Positions 7,024 to 15,295 of a stretch of 64,000 nucleotides of DNA are shown one piece after another. The DNA comes from Lachnospiraceae bacterium (GTDB taxonomy: Bacteria > Bacillota > Clostridia > Lachnospirales > Lachnospiraceae). The translations under genes and the position numbers were made by a program. The stretch is from NCBI GenBank assembly GCA_024697225.1, contig JAILGA010000136.1:16259-80258 (forward strand), written 5' to 3'. Each line of letters begins with the position of its first letter. The first letter of the stretch is position 1. The notes beneath the pieces were generated by a model. That model saw nothing but the letters and a program-made list of their open reading frames with translations, was not told the origin of the DNA and did not search any database.

Positions 7024-8166
7024 TCACACCACTACCCTCGGCACTCTCTCACTTATGTCGCAGACAAGCTCATAATTGAACCTTCCGCTTATACTGCCGA
7101 GCTCCTCCACCGTTATCTCATCTTCGCCGTCTCTACCGATCAGCACCACTTCATCCTCGGTAGCAACGCCCGGTATGTCGGTCACATCCACCATCATCTG
7201 ATCCATGCATACCCTGCCGACTATATGGGCCCTCTTCCCGTGGATCAACACCTCGCCTTTGTTTGAGAGGCTCCTGGGATACCCGTCCGCATAACCAACA
7301 GGGATCGTAGCGATCCTCGAAGGTCTCGGTGCACTCCAGGTTCCGCCGTAGCTCACGCGTGTTCCCTCGGGGATATCGTGCACATGAACGATATGGCTCT
7401 TCATTGTGAGAGCGGGTTTTAAATCTATCAGATCCCTGGACACGTCATCCGATGGCCACATCCCGTACATGGTTATACCTGCGCGGGCAAGATCTCTTAT
7501 GCCATGGCGCAGAACCAGCATGCCAGCACTGTTGTCACAATGCACCAGCGGTATATCTATGCCCTTCGCATTAAGCTCATCTACAAATCCGTCAAAAAGC
7601 TCGAGCTGCCTGTAAGCCCCTGTCAAATCGGCTTCATCAGCACCCGCAAAGTGGGTAAATATACCCTCTACTTCGATCCCTCGTGCACTCCAGGCTTTTT
7701 CTACAGTTTTGATCCCGGTTTCATCGGGCTTTACACCGATCCTGGACATCCCCGTATCCACGGCGATATGCACAAGTGCATTCTTTCCGGCTTTTTCCGC
7801 AGCCCCGGCGATATCATCTATCATGTCGTCCCTGAACACCGCCATCCTGATCTCGCGCTCGATCAGCATCTCATAGGCATACTCCCAGGTATATCCGAGT
7901 ATCATCAACGGCTTTCTTATACCGGCATCCCTCAGCGCAATAGCCTCCTCTGCTGTCGCCAGTGCATAACCCCATATGCCGTCCTCATTTTCGAGAGTAT
8001 GTGCTATGGCAGCGGCACCGTGCCCGTATCCATTGGCCTTTAGGACGGCAAGTACCTTTGTCCCCCCGGGCAGCCTCTTCCTGATCTCCCTCAGATTGTG
8101 GAGTATCCTGTCCATATGAATATATACTGCAGCCCTCGCTGTATGTCCCAGATGTCTTCCACTCAT
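7024..8166 (-). CDS. alr: Alanine racemase
   Basis: This is a pyridoxal-phosphate enzyme interconverting L- and D-alanine for peptidoglycan. The PLP lysine is in VLAVLKANGYGHGA near residue 43, and the second catalytic base, a tyrosine, lies in RVSYGGTW about residue 269. The C-terminal beta domain carries VGRVCMDQMMVDVTD, also diagnostic. At 380 residues the length is normal. The start codon overlaps the stop of the preceding nnr gene by four bases, indicating translational coupling. It is the last gene of an operon whose promoter lies near 10940 and converges on the J-domain gene with a 9-bp gap. Confidence 0.97.
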   Translation of the reverse strand: MSGRHLGHTARAAVYIHMDRILHNLREIRKRLPGGTKVLAVLKANGYGHGAAAIAHTLENEDGIWGYALATAEEAIALRDAGIRKPLMILGYTWEYAYEMLIEREIRMAVFRDDMIDDIAGAAEKAGKNALVHIAVDTGMSRIGVKPDETGIKTVEKAWSARGIEVEGIFTHFAGADEADLTGAYRQLELFDGFVDELNAKGIDIPLVHCDNSAGMLVLRHGIRDLARAGITMYGMWPSDDVSRDLIDLKPALTMKSHIVHVHDIPEGTRVSYGGTWSAPRPSRIATIPVGYADGYPRSLSNKGEVLIHGKRAHIVGRVCMDQMMVDVTDIPGVATEDEVVLIGRDGEDEITVEELGSISGRFNYELVCDISERVPRVVV

Positions 8167-9743
8167 CTAAACACTTCCTTTACCGCATCGGCTATGTCAC
8201 CCGCACTCATCGCAGCCTCTCCGAGCACGGCGGCAGCCGCATCACCCGCGATACCGTGGATATATGCGCCGACAGAGGCAGGATCCCCTATCTTTGTTCC
8301 GCGAAGAGAGAGCGCGCCGATCATACCGGCAAGCACATCACCGCTGCCGGCTGTGGCCATTCCGCTGTTTCCCGTCAGATTTATAACGCTTTCGTCCCGG
8401 CCGGCCTGTGCCGTGACTGAGCGCGAATCCTTCAGGAGCAGCGTGCACTTCAGATCCCCGGCAGTCCTTCGGGCTGCATCTACAACATCCTTCTTTACAT
8501 CTGCGATCTCCATGCCTGAGAGTCTCGCAAATTCACCGACATGGGGAGTGAGCACAGGCTGGACTCCTTTTTCGGCATACGCTCTCAGACTCTCCTTAAA
8601 TTCTTCATTCCCGGAAATGATATTGATTGCATCCGCATCTATCACAAGCGGTATCTCACACTCGTCAAGGACCAGGCCCAGCATGGCTTTTGCTCTCTCG
8701 TCGGTTCCTATTCCGGGGCCTATCACACAGGCTCCGGCCCACGGAAGAATATTGCCCAGTCTTTCCAGAGTCCTGTCAACGGGTTCCTCTTCATCCCACA
8801 CATCCACGAGAGTCTCGGGTACAGTTGACAACAGCGCAGTCCGGTTTTTCTTCTCGGTGAAAACCTTTGTCATACCGGCGCCCACTGCCATCGCACCCCT
8901 TGCACACAGGATCGCCGCACCGCCGATACAGCCGTTCCCCGCTATTATAAGCAGTTTTCCGTAATCACCTTTGTTAAATGAACCGTTTCTTGGCGGCAAA
9001 AGCTCCTCCGGCGCCTCGCTGTATGCCCTGACAGAGGGAAGTCTCTCAAGAAAGCTCTCGGCAGTTATACCCGCATCCGCCTTTATGATCCTTCCGGCAT
9101 AAGCGGTCCCGGGATACAGCACCAGTCCTCTCTTTTTGTGGTTCATCGTCACCGTGAGATCCGCCTTCACGGCTATCCCGCACACCTCACCGTTATCACT
9201 GTTTATGCCGCTCGGCATATCGATGCTCACACAAGTCAGGCCCCCGTTCTCCTTATCCGTAAGGAGATTGATTAGAGACACCGCAGCGGCCTGTATGCCG
9301 GAGAGCGGTCTCGAAACGCCCGTACCGAATATCGCGTCGACCACATAGTCAAATCTCCATTCAGTAACCATCCTCACCGCCTCGACCTCATCGGTCTGCC
9401 TTAGGCAAATGAGAGGAACGGAGTATTTCATGGCAGTATCGAGCTGATCTCGTGCAGCAGGACTCAGATCGGCTATCTCACCCACCGTCACAAGAAGGGT
9501 CTGCAAGCCTCTCTGATGCAGTATCCTGGCTACCGCCATGCCGTCGCCGCCGTTGCCTCCTGCTCCCGCAAAAATGAGTACCCTGGGCGCGCTGTTTAGC
9601 CCTTTTCCGGCATGATCGCTCATTATTGCGTTCACCACCTCCAGTGCCGCTCTCTCCATAAGAACAGCGCCGGAGAGTCCGAACACCCGGGACGTATTAA
9701 TGTCCGCAAGTCTCATCTCTTCAGCGTTAACTATATATTCCAT
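8163..9743 (-). CDS. nnr: Bifunctional NAD(P)HX epimerase / ADP-dependent NAD(P)HX dehydratase
   Basis: The enzyme repairs hydrated NADH and NADPH. The N-terminal YjeF_N epimerase domain (about residues 1-215) has MEYIVNAEEMRLAD at the start and GAGGNGGDGMAVAR. The C-terminal ribokinase-like dehydratase domain (about 235-526) has VIGPGIGTD and the signature NSGMATAGSGDVLAGMI. The length (526) fits the fused bacterial form. Linkage to alanine racemase is common in Firmicutes. The gene ends with a four-base overlap into alr and begins 11 bp after the coiled-coil gene. Confidence 0.95.
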   Translation of the reverse strand: MEYIVNAEEMRLADINTSRVFGLSGAVLMERAALEVVNAIMSDHAGKGLNSAPRVLIFAGAGGNGGDGMAVARILHQRGLQTLLVTVGEIADLSPAARDQLDTAMKYSVPLICLRQTDEVEAVRMVTEWRFDYVVDAIFGTGVSRPLSGIQAAAVSLINLLTDKENGGLTCVSIDMPSGINSDNGEVCGIAVKADLTVTMNHKKRGLVLYPGTAYAGRIIKADAGITAESFLERLPSVRAYSEAPEELLPPRNGSFNKGDYGKLLIIAGNGCIGGAAILCARGAMAVGAGMTKVFTEKKNRTALLSTVPETLVDVWDEEEPVDRTLERLGNILPWAGACVIGPGIGTDERAKAMLGLVLDECEIPLVIDADAINIISGNEEFKESLRAYAEKGVQPVLTPHVGEFARLSGMEIADVKKDVVDAARRTAGDLKCTLLLKDSRSVTAQAGRDESVINLTGNSGMATAGSGDVLAGMIGALSLRGTKIGDPASVGAYIHGIAGDAAAAVLGEAAMSAGDIADAVKEVFR

Positions 9744-9754
9744 ATCGGTTTTCC

Positions 9755-10438
9755 TTATCCTGCGGGATTTCCGCCCACGATACCGCCTTCAGCACCGCCT
9801 GCTCTGGAGTCGATATTCATGGTTCTGATGGGATGCTGTTTTTCGGGGTCGTAGCCAATATCAAAGATCTCGATGACCTCCGCCCCGAAAATGTCATGCA
9901 TATACGAATAAAGATTGAAATTCTCCACCTCTCTGCGCTGCTTCTCTATTATCTGCTTTTTCAGTTCTATGCGCGTCGCAGTGATCCACTTATCTATCTC
10001 TTCGATGTGATCGCTGTTTCTTTCGAGTTTCTCATAACAAATATCCATAGAGAGCATCATCAGCTTCATGTTCTTCTGATATATCTCTCTGGGAATATCT
10101 ATCAACTCGTCCTGATATTGCTCGATCCTGTCGTTGCAGTCGTTGATCAGCCGTGTGTGTTCATCAAGCTCTTTGGAGGCTTTTGACTTCTCTCCCTCCC
10201 TGGCCACTCTGTCACGAAGCTCCATTATTTCGCTCATGAGTTTCTTCTTGAGCGCCTTCACCTTTTTCTCATCATCGCGCAGCTTGGCCTGCTTCTCCAT
10301 GAGAGCATTGATATCATCCGCGAGTTCATCTATCTCCGGTGTCTTCTCTCTCTGGGTAAAAAGCTTGTGCCATTTGTTATCAAGCGTCAGTATAGGGAGA
10401 TCCTTGCCCTCAAGTGCCGCCCTGAAATCAGCTTTCAT
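9755..10438 (-). CDS. Coiled-coil protein of unknown function
   Basis: The 227-residue soluble protein is dominated by charged heptad-like segments between about residues 35 and 175 (ADDINALMEKQAKLRDDEKK, then HTRLINDCNDRIEQYQDELI), followed by a globular-looking stretch (NLYSYMHDIFGAEVIEIFDI) and a glycine-rich tail, GGAEGGIVGG. No signal peptide or membrane segment is visible. I do not recognise a named family. The first residues, MKADFRAALEGKDLPILTLDNKW, look like a short folded element. It sits between the four-motif FliM-like gene (25 bp upstream) and nnr, so it is co-transcribed with both. A structural or partner role for the FliM-like protein is possible but is inference only. Confidence 0.75.
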   Translation of the reverse strand: MKADFRAALEGKDLPILTLDNKWHKLFTQREKTPEIDELADDINALMEKQAKLRDDEKKVKALKKKLMSEIMELRDRVAREGEKSKASKELDEHTRLINDCNDRIEQYQDELIDIPREIYQKNMKLMMLSMDICYEKLERNSDHIEEIDKWITATRIELKKQIIEKQRREVENFNLYSYMHDIFGAEVIEIFDIGYDPEKQHPIRTMNIDSRAGGAEGGIVGGNPAG

Positions 10439-10463
10439 TTATACCTCGCTTTTGTTGCCCGTA

Positions 10464-10865
10464 TCACGTAGTCTCTTCGTGCCGCCCTTTCACGCTCATG
10501 AGCGTCTCTATGAGTGCATCTATTTCCCTCTGCGAGAGGACCGTAAGATCACCGACGCCGGTATCGGCATATTTGTGTTTTCCGTCATACTTTCTGATCT
10601 CGAACAGTGTTTCCACAAGAGAATCGATCTCCGGCTGCGTCAGCACACCTTGAGGTTCGGAATGGAACGCAGGCATCTCGATGTCTCCCTTCCTGTCCTT
10701 TGCCTCCCTGAGCGCATCGATCAGAGCATCTATCTCCTCCTGCGACAACACGCCGCCCTTGGCTGCTATCACATCGGTGAGTGTCTTTTCACCGCCGTCC
10801 TCACGCACCTCGTTCAGCGCATCAATAAGCGCATCGATCTCTCTCTGTGTTAATACTCTCTGCAT
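10464..10865 (-). CDS. Protein made of four FliM-N-terminus-like motifs (LxQxEIDALI) at a 35-residue period
   Basis: The 133-residue protein consists of four copies of the pattern V-L-(T/S)-Q-x-E-I-D-(A/S)-L-(I/V)-(D/E)-x-L, beginning at residues 4, 39, 74 and 109, exactly 35 residues apart: VLTQREIDALIDAL, VLSQEEIDALIDAL, VLTQPEIDSLVETL and VLSQREIDALIETL. This matches the N-terminal peptide of the flagellar switch protein FliM (typically LSQxEIDALL), which in other bacteria docks phosphorylated CheY. No FliM or FliN body is present. Linkers are charged and variable. It is the first gene of the nnr-alr operon (GGAGG six bases before the ATG) and lies beside the phosphorelay operon. I infer a multivalent receiver-docking protein. 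A role in receiver titration or scaffolding is a hypothesis. Confidence 0.85.
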   Translation of the reverse strand: MQRVLTQREIDALIDALNEVREDGGEKTLTDVIAAKGGVLSQEEIDALIDALREAKDRKGDIEMPAFHSEPQGVLTQPEIDSLVETLFEIRKYDGKHKYADTGVGDLTVLSQREIDALIETLMSVKGRHEETT

Positions 10866-10925
10866 CCGTAACCTCCGGTCATCTTGTGGCGGTCAATCTC
10901 CGCAGTCAACAGCTTAAGTTATTAC

Positions 10926-10953
10926 AGTATACCACAAAAAGCACCTGCGTCAA
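10926..10953 (-). promoter_or_regulatory. Sigma-A promoter of the FliM-like / coiled-coil / nnr / alr operon
   Basis: On the minus strand TTGACG is followed after 16 bp by TATACT. It lies about 60 bp upstream of the FliM-like gene and immediately after the end of the hybrid kinase gene, which separates the two minus-strand transcription units. Confidence 0.8.
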
Positions 10954-10964
10954 AGAAAACACCG

Positions 10965-13900
10965 TCATGTATCTATATATTTTGCCAGCGTCTCCTCAAG
11001 TTTCCCCGAATTCACAGGTTTGGACAGATAGCCGTTAAAGCCCTCTCCCAGATAATACTCCGATGCATCACCGACTGCATTTGCCGTAAGAGCAATGACC
11101 GGCGTCTCGCTGTCTGTTTTTCTGATCTCGTGCAGGGTCTCTATCCCGTCCATCTCCGGCATCATGTGATCCAACAGCACTATATCAAAATGTCCGCCGG
11201 CAAGCTTTTCCAGACACTCCCTTCCGCTCATCGCGGTCGTAAGCCTCACTTTCGTCGGTCTAAGCAGCCCCTCCAGTACCTTGAGGTTCATGATGTTGTC
11301 ATCTACCGCCAGAACCTCAGCTTCAGGAGCAATAAACACAGGTTTGTACTCCTCCCTGCTGCCGGCCGTTTCATCATCGATCCTGAACTCTCCGATGGGA
11401 GTTGCGTCTATCACCTTCTGCTCCAGCGAAAAACCAAACGTAGACCCCTCACCGTACACGCTCTCGCACCTCAATTCGCCTCCCATCAGAGCCACGAACT
11501 GCCTTGAGATATCGAGTCCCAGACCTGTCCCCTGGATACCGCTGTTCCTCTTTTCATCAAGCCTCTCAAACGCCGAGAACAGCTTGTCCATATCCTCCTG
11601 TCTGATGCCTATTCCTGTGTCGCTCACGCTGTAATCCATGCGGACCATATCTCCTTCTCCGGGCACGGCATTTATCCTAAGGGTGAAGGAACCTTTTTCC
11701 GTATACTTTACGGAATTGGTCAGAAGATTCAGCAAAACCTGGCGTATCTTCCCGTCATCGCCGTACAGACGCGACGGAAGCCCGGGATCGATCTCGGTGT
11801 TGAACGTGAGATCCTTAGCCGCGCTTTTCACAAGGATCATCGTGATGAGTCCCCTGATCAGGGCGCGCGTGTCGTACTCCTTCTCAACCAGGTTCATCTT
11901 CCCGGACTCGATCTTGGAGAGATCCAGTATATCGTTGACTATGGAAAGCAAAGACTCCGATGCGTGCATGATGTCTCTCGCATAACCGGTCACCGTGGGA
12001 CTCGCATTCTCCCTGAGGATCAGCTCATCCATACCCATTATCGTGTTTATGGGCGTTCTGATCTCGTGACTCATATTGGCGAGGAATCTGGACTTGGCAC
12101 TGTTTGCGCGCTCGGCCTCATCCCTTGCCTGCCTGATCTCCTCATACTGCCTGTTGATTATCGTGGTCCGAAGGAACCACCACACAAAGAAGCCCGCAAA
12201 GAATATCGCCAGCGCCACAGCCGTGAGCTTGAACGCGAGCAAATCCACAAGCCTCGCGTCCTTCCTGATCTTAAAGGTTTCCTCCCTGAGAAGGGAATAA
12301 TCCGTGCTGTCAATGGTCTGTACATGAAGAGTGTAATCGCCGTAGGGAAGATTGGTATAAGACAACGGCACAAGCTCATTCTGATAAACCGTAAAGCCCT
12401 CATCGGCTGCACCCTCCAGGTACATCCTGACCAGCGGATTGGAGAGCGTGTAGTTGAGCACCGATGCATGAATCTGTATCCTTCTCGCGTTCTTAGGGAT
12501 AACATATACCCCGTCGTCATCCGCGGAGATTTTTGCATCATCGCAGGTGACACTCCCCAGCCTGATAAAGTATGAGGTGTCAAAGGAATTGTAATCGAGC
12601 GTGGATATCTGTCTCACACCATCCGTGCAGCAAAGAAGCAGTGTGCCGTTATTATCCAGCATTGCATTCCATGCATTTGCCGTAAGCGTAGTGTCAAAGC
12701 CTCTCGAATAATCAAGCAGCGCATATCTGTACTCACCGTTTTCCACGAGATCCTCGAGATGCACTATGAAAATCCCGGCACTTGACGAGATCCATGCCTC
12801 ATTTCCGCCGACAACGCGCACATCATAGTTGTTGCTGTAGGGGAAAGCATCCAGTTTCGTCACCGATACTCTGTCATCGTAGTAGAGGGCGTTGCTGGTC
12901 ACGTAGATAAATCCCCCCCTGCATGGCACTATCCTGAGCACTACCAGAGTATCCAGTCCGTCTTCGTTTCCCTTGTGACCTATGACCTTCTTGTTCTTTA
13001 TGTAATATATGCCCGCGCCGTCCGTGCCCGCTATTACAGTATTGTTATCCTCAACCATCGTGAGTATCTGCGGTGCGTCCAACCCCTCGTTCTCGCCGAG
13101 CACTCCCGTCACCCTGTCGTTTTCGATATAGGTCAGGCCCAGATTGCTCGCTGCCAGTATCGTTCCATCCGAGAGCTCCATAACATATCTGAACCTGCCG
13201 CCCATAGTTCCGACAGATTCATTGAACTCCTTTGTCGTCCCGTCCGGACTGATCTTCACCAGACCTGCCTTTCCATATGTGCTGACCCACACATTTCCCT
13301 TACTGTCCGAGGCTATGTGTCTGACTCTCACACCTTCAAACTGCTTAAGGAACGGATAGGATCTCCTGACAAATGTATTCTTGTCAAGCACCTCAAGTCC
13401 GCTGTCCATGCCGATATACAGATCATCTCCCTCGACAAGAAGCGCGTTTACCACATCACTGTCTATCCCCGCAAGTACAAATACATTCACAAAGGGATTT
13501 TGGGAATACTCAAGGACTCCCTGCTTGTTTGATACGAACCACACATTGCCCTGATAATCTATAATGGCATCACTCACGGAACTGTCAAATCTGTCCTGCA
13601 TCAGCGGTGTCACATATCCTTCATCGGACACATAGCCCAGGCCGTTTTCCGCACAGAAAAAATATCCGCTGGTGGCTTCGTCATAAACTATGTGGTTAAA
13701 GTATGAAATATCTCCTGTGCTTATGCTCCTTAACCTTTTTATCCTGGAACCGTCAAATCTCATCCTGATCATTTCCGTCGTCGATGTGCCCACAAGATAT
13801 CCGCCCTTTCCGTCGGCGGAAACAGCCTCATAATACACACCGTCCTCATCGAGTGTATCGGTTTCGATCAGAGTTCTGTCCTTAAGGAAAAAGAGCAGAC

Positions 13901-14504
13901 CTCCGTTGGTGACGCCCGCTATCACACCCCTGCCGTCATGAGTCATGGATCTTACACCTGTCAGATCGCTCCATTCCTCATGAGTGTCAATATTTCCGCT
14001 GTCCGCGTCTATGACAGACATATAGGACACAGTACCCACATAAAGATCTCCTCTGTCATTTTCGCACAGAGACCTTATGGAATTTGAGGCCAGTCCGTCC
14101 CCGGCAGTGTAGAAAATAAGTTCATCGTCTGCAACATCATAGCAGCACAGACCGCTGTCATTGGTGCCTATCCACAGTCTTCCCCTGCTGTCCGCGTAAA
14201 GCTCCGTGACGCTGTTTATGCGTTCATCGAGCGAGATCTTTTCAAATCGCGAACCGTCATATCTGTAGAGCCCCGAATAAGTTCCGGCCCACAGATAGCC
14301 GTCCTTAGTCTGCGCTATGGCATTTATCTCGGCAGAAGCCAGACCATGATCGGCTCCGTACGATCTCGCCTCGTATTCTGCAATAAAATCCCTTGATGAC
14401 AACCCAGGATCATCTGCCGCATTAGCTGCCGGGCATGGAAGTATAAGTAATAAAACAACGATCCAGAATACGGCTGCTGCATTCTTTAGCATAGCTGATC
14501 TCAT
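10965..14504 (-). CDS. Beta-propeller hybrid histidine kinase with C-terminal receiver
   Basis: The 1179-residue protein has a signal sequence (to about residue 29, PAANAADD). It has a long extracytoplasmic series of two-component propeller repeats (for example GLASAEINAIAQTKDGYLWA), and a Y_Y_Y immunoglobulin-like domain near 690-760 ending in YGDYTLHVQTID. A membrane segment follows near 775-800, then a HisKA domain (NMSHEIRTPINTIMG, His phosphorylated), an ATPase domain (NSVKYTEKG, DTGIGI, GTGLGL) and a REC domain (VDDN, LLDHMMPEMDG, LTANA, SKPV). The layout resembles the propeller kinases that sense oligosaccharides in other gut bacteria but lacks a fused AraC domain. It is the last gene of the GT4-GH13-HPt-REC operon. 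The ligand is likely extracellular, possibly a glycan. Confidence 0.93.
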   Translation of the reverse strand: MRSAMLKNAAAVFWIVVLLLILPCPAANAADDPGLSSRDFIAEYEARSYGADHGLASAEINAIAQTKDGYLWAGTYSGLYRYDGSRFEKISLDERINSVTELYADSRGRLWIGTNDSGLCCYDVADDELIFYTAGDGLASNSIRSLCENDRGDLYVGTVSYMSVIDADSGNIDTHEEWSDLTGVRSMTHDGRGVIAGVTNGGLLFFLKDRTLIETDTLDEDGVYYEAVSADGKGGYLVGTSTTEMIRMRFDGSRIKRLRSISTGDISYFNHIVYDEATSGYFFCAENGLGYVSDEGYVTPLMQDRFDSSVSDAIIDYQGNVWFVSNKQGVLEYSQNPFVNVFVLAGIDSDVVNALLVEGDDLYIGMDSGLEVLDKNTFVRRSYPFLKQFEGVRVRHIASDSKGNVWVSTYGKAGLVKISPDGTTKEFNESVGTMGGRFRYVMELSDGTILAASNLGLTYIENDRVTGVLGENEGLDAPQILTMVEDNNTVIAGTDGAGIYYIKNKKVIGHKGNEDGLDTLVVLRIVPCRGGFIYVTSNALYYDDRVSVTKLDAFPYSNNYDVRVVGGNEAWISSSAGIFIVHLEDLVENGEYRYALLDYSRGFDTTLTANAWNAMLDNNGTLLLCCTDGVRQISTLDYNSFDTSYFIRLGSVTCDDAKISADDDGVYVIPKNARRIQIHASVLNYTLSNPLVRMYLEGAADEGFTVYQNELVPLSYTNLPYGDYTLHVQTIDSTDYSLLREETFKIRKDARLVDLLAFKLTAVALAIFFAGFFVWWFLRTTIINRQYEEIRQARDEAERANSAKSRFLANMSHEIRTPINTIMGMDELILRENASPTVTGYARDIMHASESLLSIVNDILDLSKIESGKMNLVEKEYDTRALIRGLITMILVKSAAKDLTFNTEIDPGLPSRLYGDDGKIRQVLLNLLTNSVKYTEKGSFTLRINAVPGEGDMVRMDYSVSDTGIGIRQEDMDKLFSAFERLDEKRNSGIQGTGLGLDISRQFVALMGGELRCESVYGEGSTFGFSLEQKVIDATPIGEFRIDDETAGSREEYKPVFIAPEAEVLAVDDNIMNLKVLEGLLRPTKVRLTTAMSGRECLEKLAGGHFDIVLLDHMMPEMDGIETLHEIRKTDSETPVIALTANAVGDASEYYLGEGFNGYLSKPVNSGKLEETLAKYIDT

Positions 14505-14523
14505 CTGACCGACCTCCGGTTCC

Positions 14524-15276
14524 TCATGCCAAAGCCTTTTTTATGGCGGCCACAAGTGTCTCCCTGACAGCGGGCTTGAGCATATACCCTGACGGCTTCA
14601 GCGCGAGAACCGCCTGAATATGCTGTCTGTCATTAACTCCCGTCAAAAAGACGACCGGTATGTCTGCAATATCCTCCTCGCTTCTTATCATCTCAAGAGT
14701 CTGCTTCCCATCGCACACAGGCATCTCGTAGTCAAGAAGGATGAGATCCGGGCGTCTTTTCCCTATCATCGTCATTGCCTTCATCCCGGAGGTCGCAAGT
14801 GTCACATCGAATTCATCATCCAGCATCGTCTTGATACTGCGAAGCGTTGCGGCATTATCATCCACCACCAGTATGGACGGGCGGTTATCTTCATCATGTC
14901 CGCCCCTGGTCACGGGATCGAGTTCGAGGCGTTTCGCAATGGCTTTTTCTACATCAGCGTTATCTATAGGCCGTATAAGATTTTCGAACTGGGAGTTTTC
15001 AAAGAACCTGAGGAAGTTTCTCCGCTCGCCTTCGGTTCCTATCGTAACGACCGGAATATCGGGATACTGCATTTCCATCACGTTGAAGATGTCGCGCTGC
15101 ACATCTCCCATGCCTATCAGGCTGACAAGCACGAGATCGGGGTGTACTACCTTCATCATCCCGCCAAAAACCTGCGCGCTCTCGGAGCTTACCTGCACCT
15201 TGTACCATTTTGACAGATATGCATTCAGATCCTTTACGGTTTCATTGAGCTTTCCGACTACCAGTATGGTCTTCAT
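14524..15276 (-). CDS. Pseudoreceiver-receiver response regulator without output domain
   Basis: The protein has two CheY-like domains. The first (about residues 1-115, MKTILVVGKLNETV) lacks the acidic pair and the phosphoacceptor aspartate (LVLVSLIGMG). The second (about 130-250) is complete: VVDDNAATLRS, LLDYEMPVCDG with the acceptor Asp, FLTGVND and LKPAVRE. There is no DNA-binding or enzymatic output domain, so it should act through protein contacts, as CheY or Spo0F do. The ATG at 15276 follows AAGGAGAG. The track start at 15348 overlaps the HPt gene unnecessarily. It sits between a membrane HPt gene and a hybrid kinase gene, consistent with a phosphorelay intermediate or end point. Confidence 0.88.
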   Translation of the reverse strand: MKTILVVGKLNETVKDLNAYLSKWYKVQVSSESAQVFGGMMKVVHPDLVLVSLIGMGDVQRDIFNVMEMQYPDIPVVTIGTEGERRNFLRFFENSQFENLIRPIDNADVEKAIAKRLELDPVTRGGHDEDNRPSILVVDDNAATLRSIKTMLDDEFDVTLATSGMKAMTMIGKRRPDLILLDYEMPVCDGKQTLEMIRSEEDIADIPVVFLTGVNDRQHIQAVLALKPSGYMLKPAVRETLVAAIKKALA

Positions 15277-15295
15277 ACCTCTCTCCTTTACTGTA

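Noticed and set aside
10464-10865. Truncated FliM or FliY gene
   Set aside because: All four motifs are intact and evenly spaced, there is no remnant of the FliM middle or C-terminal domain, and the gene has its own ribosome binding site and promoter.
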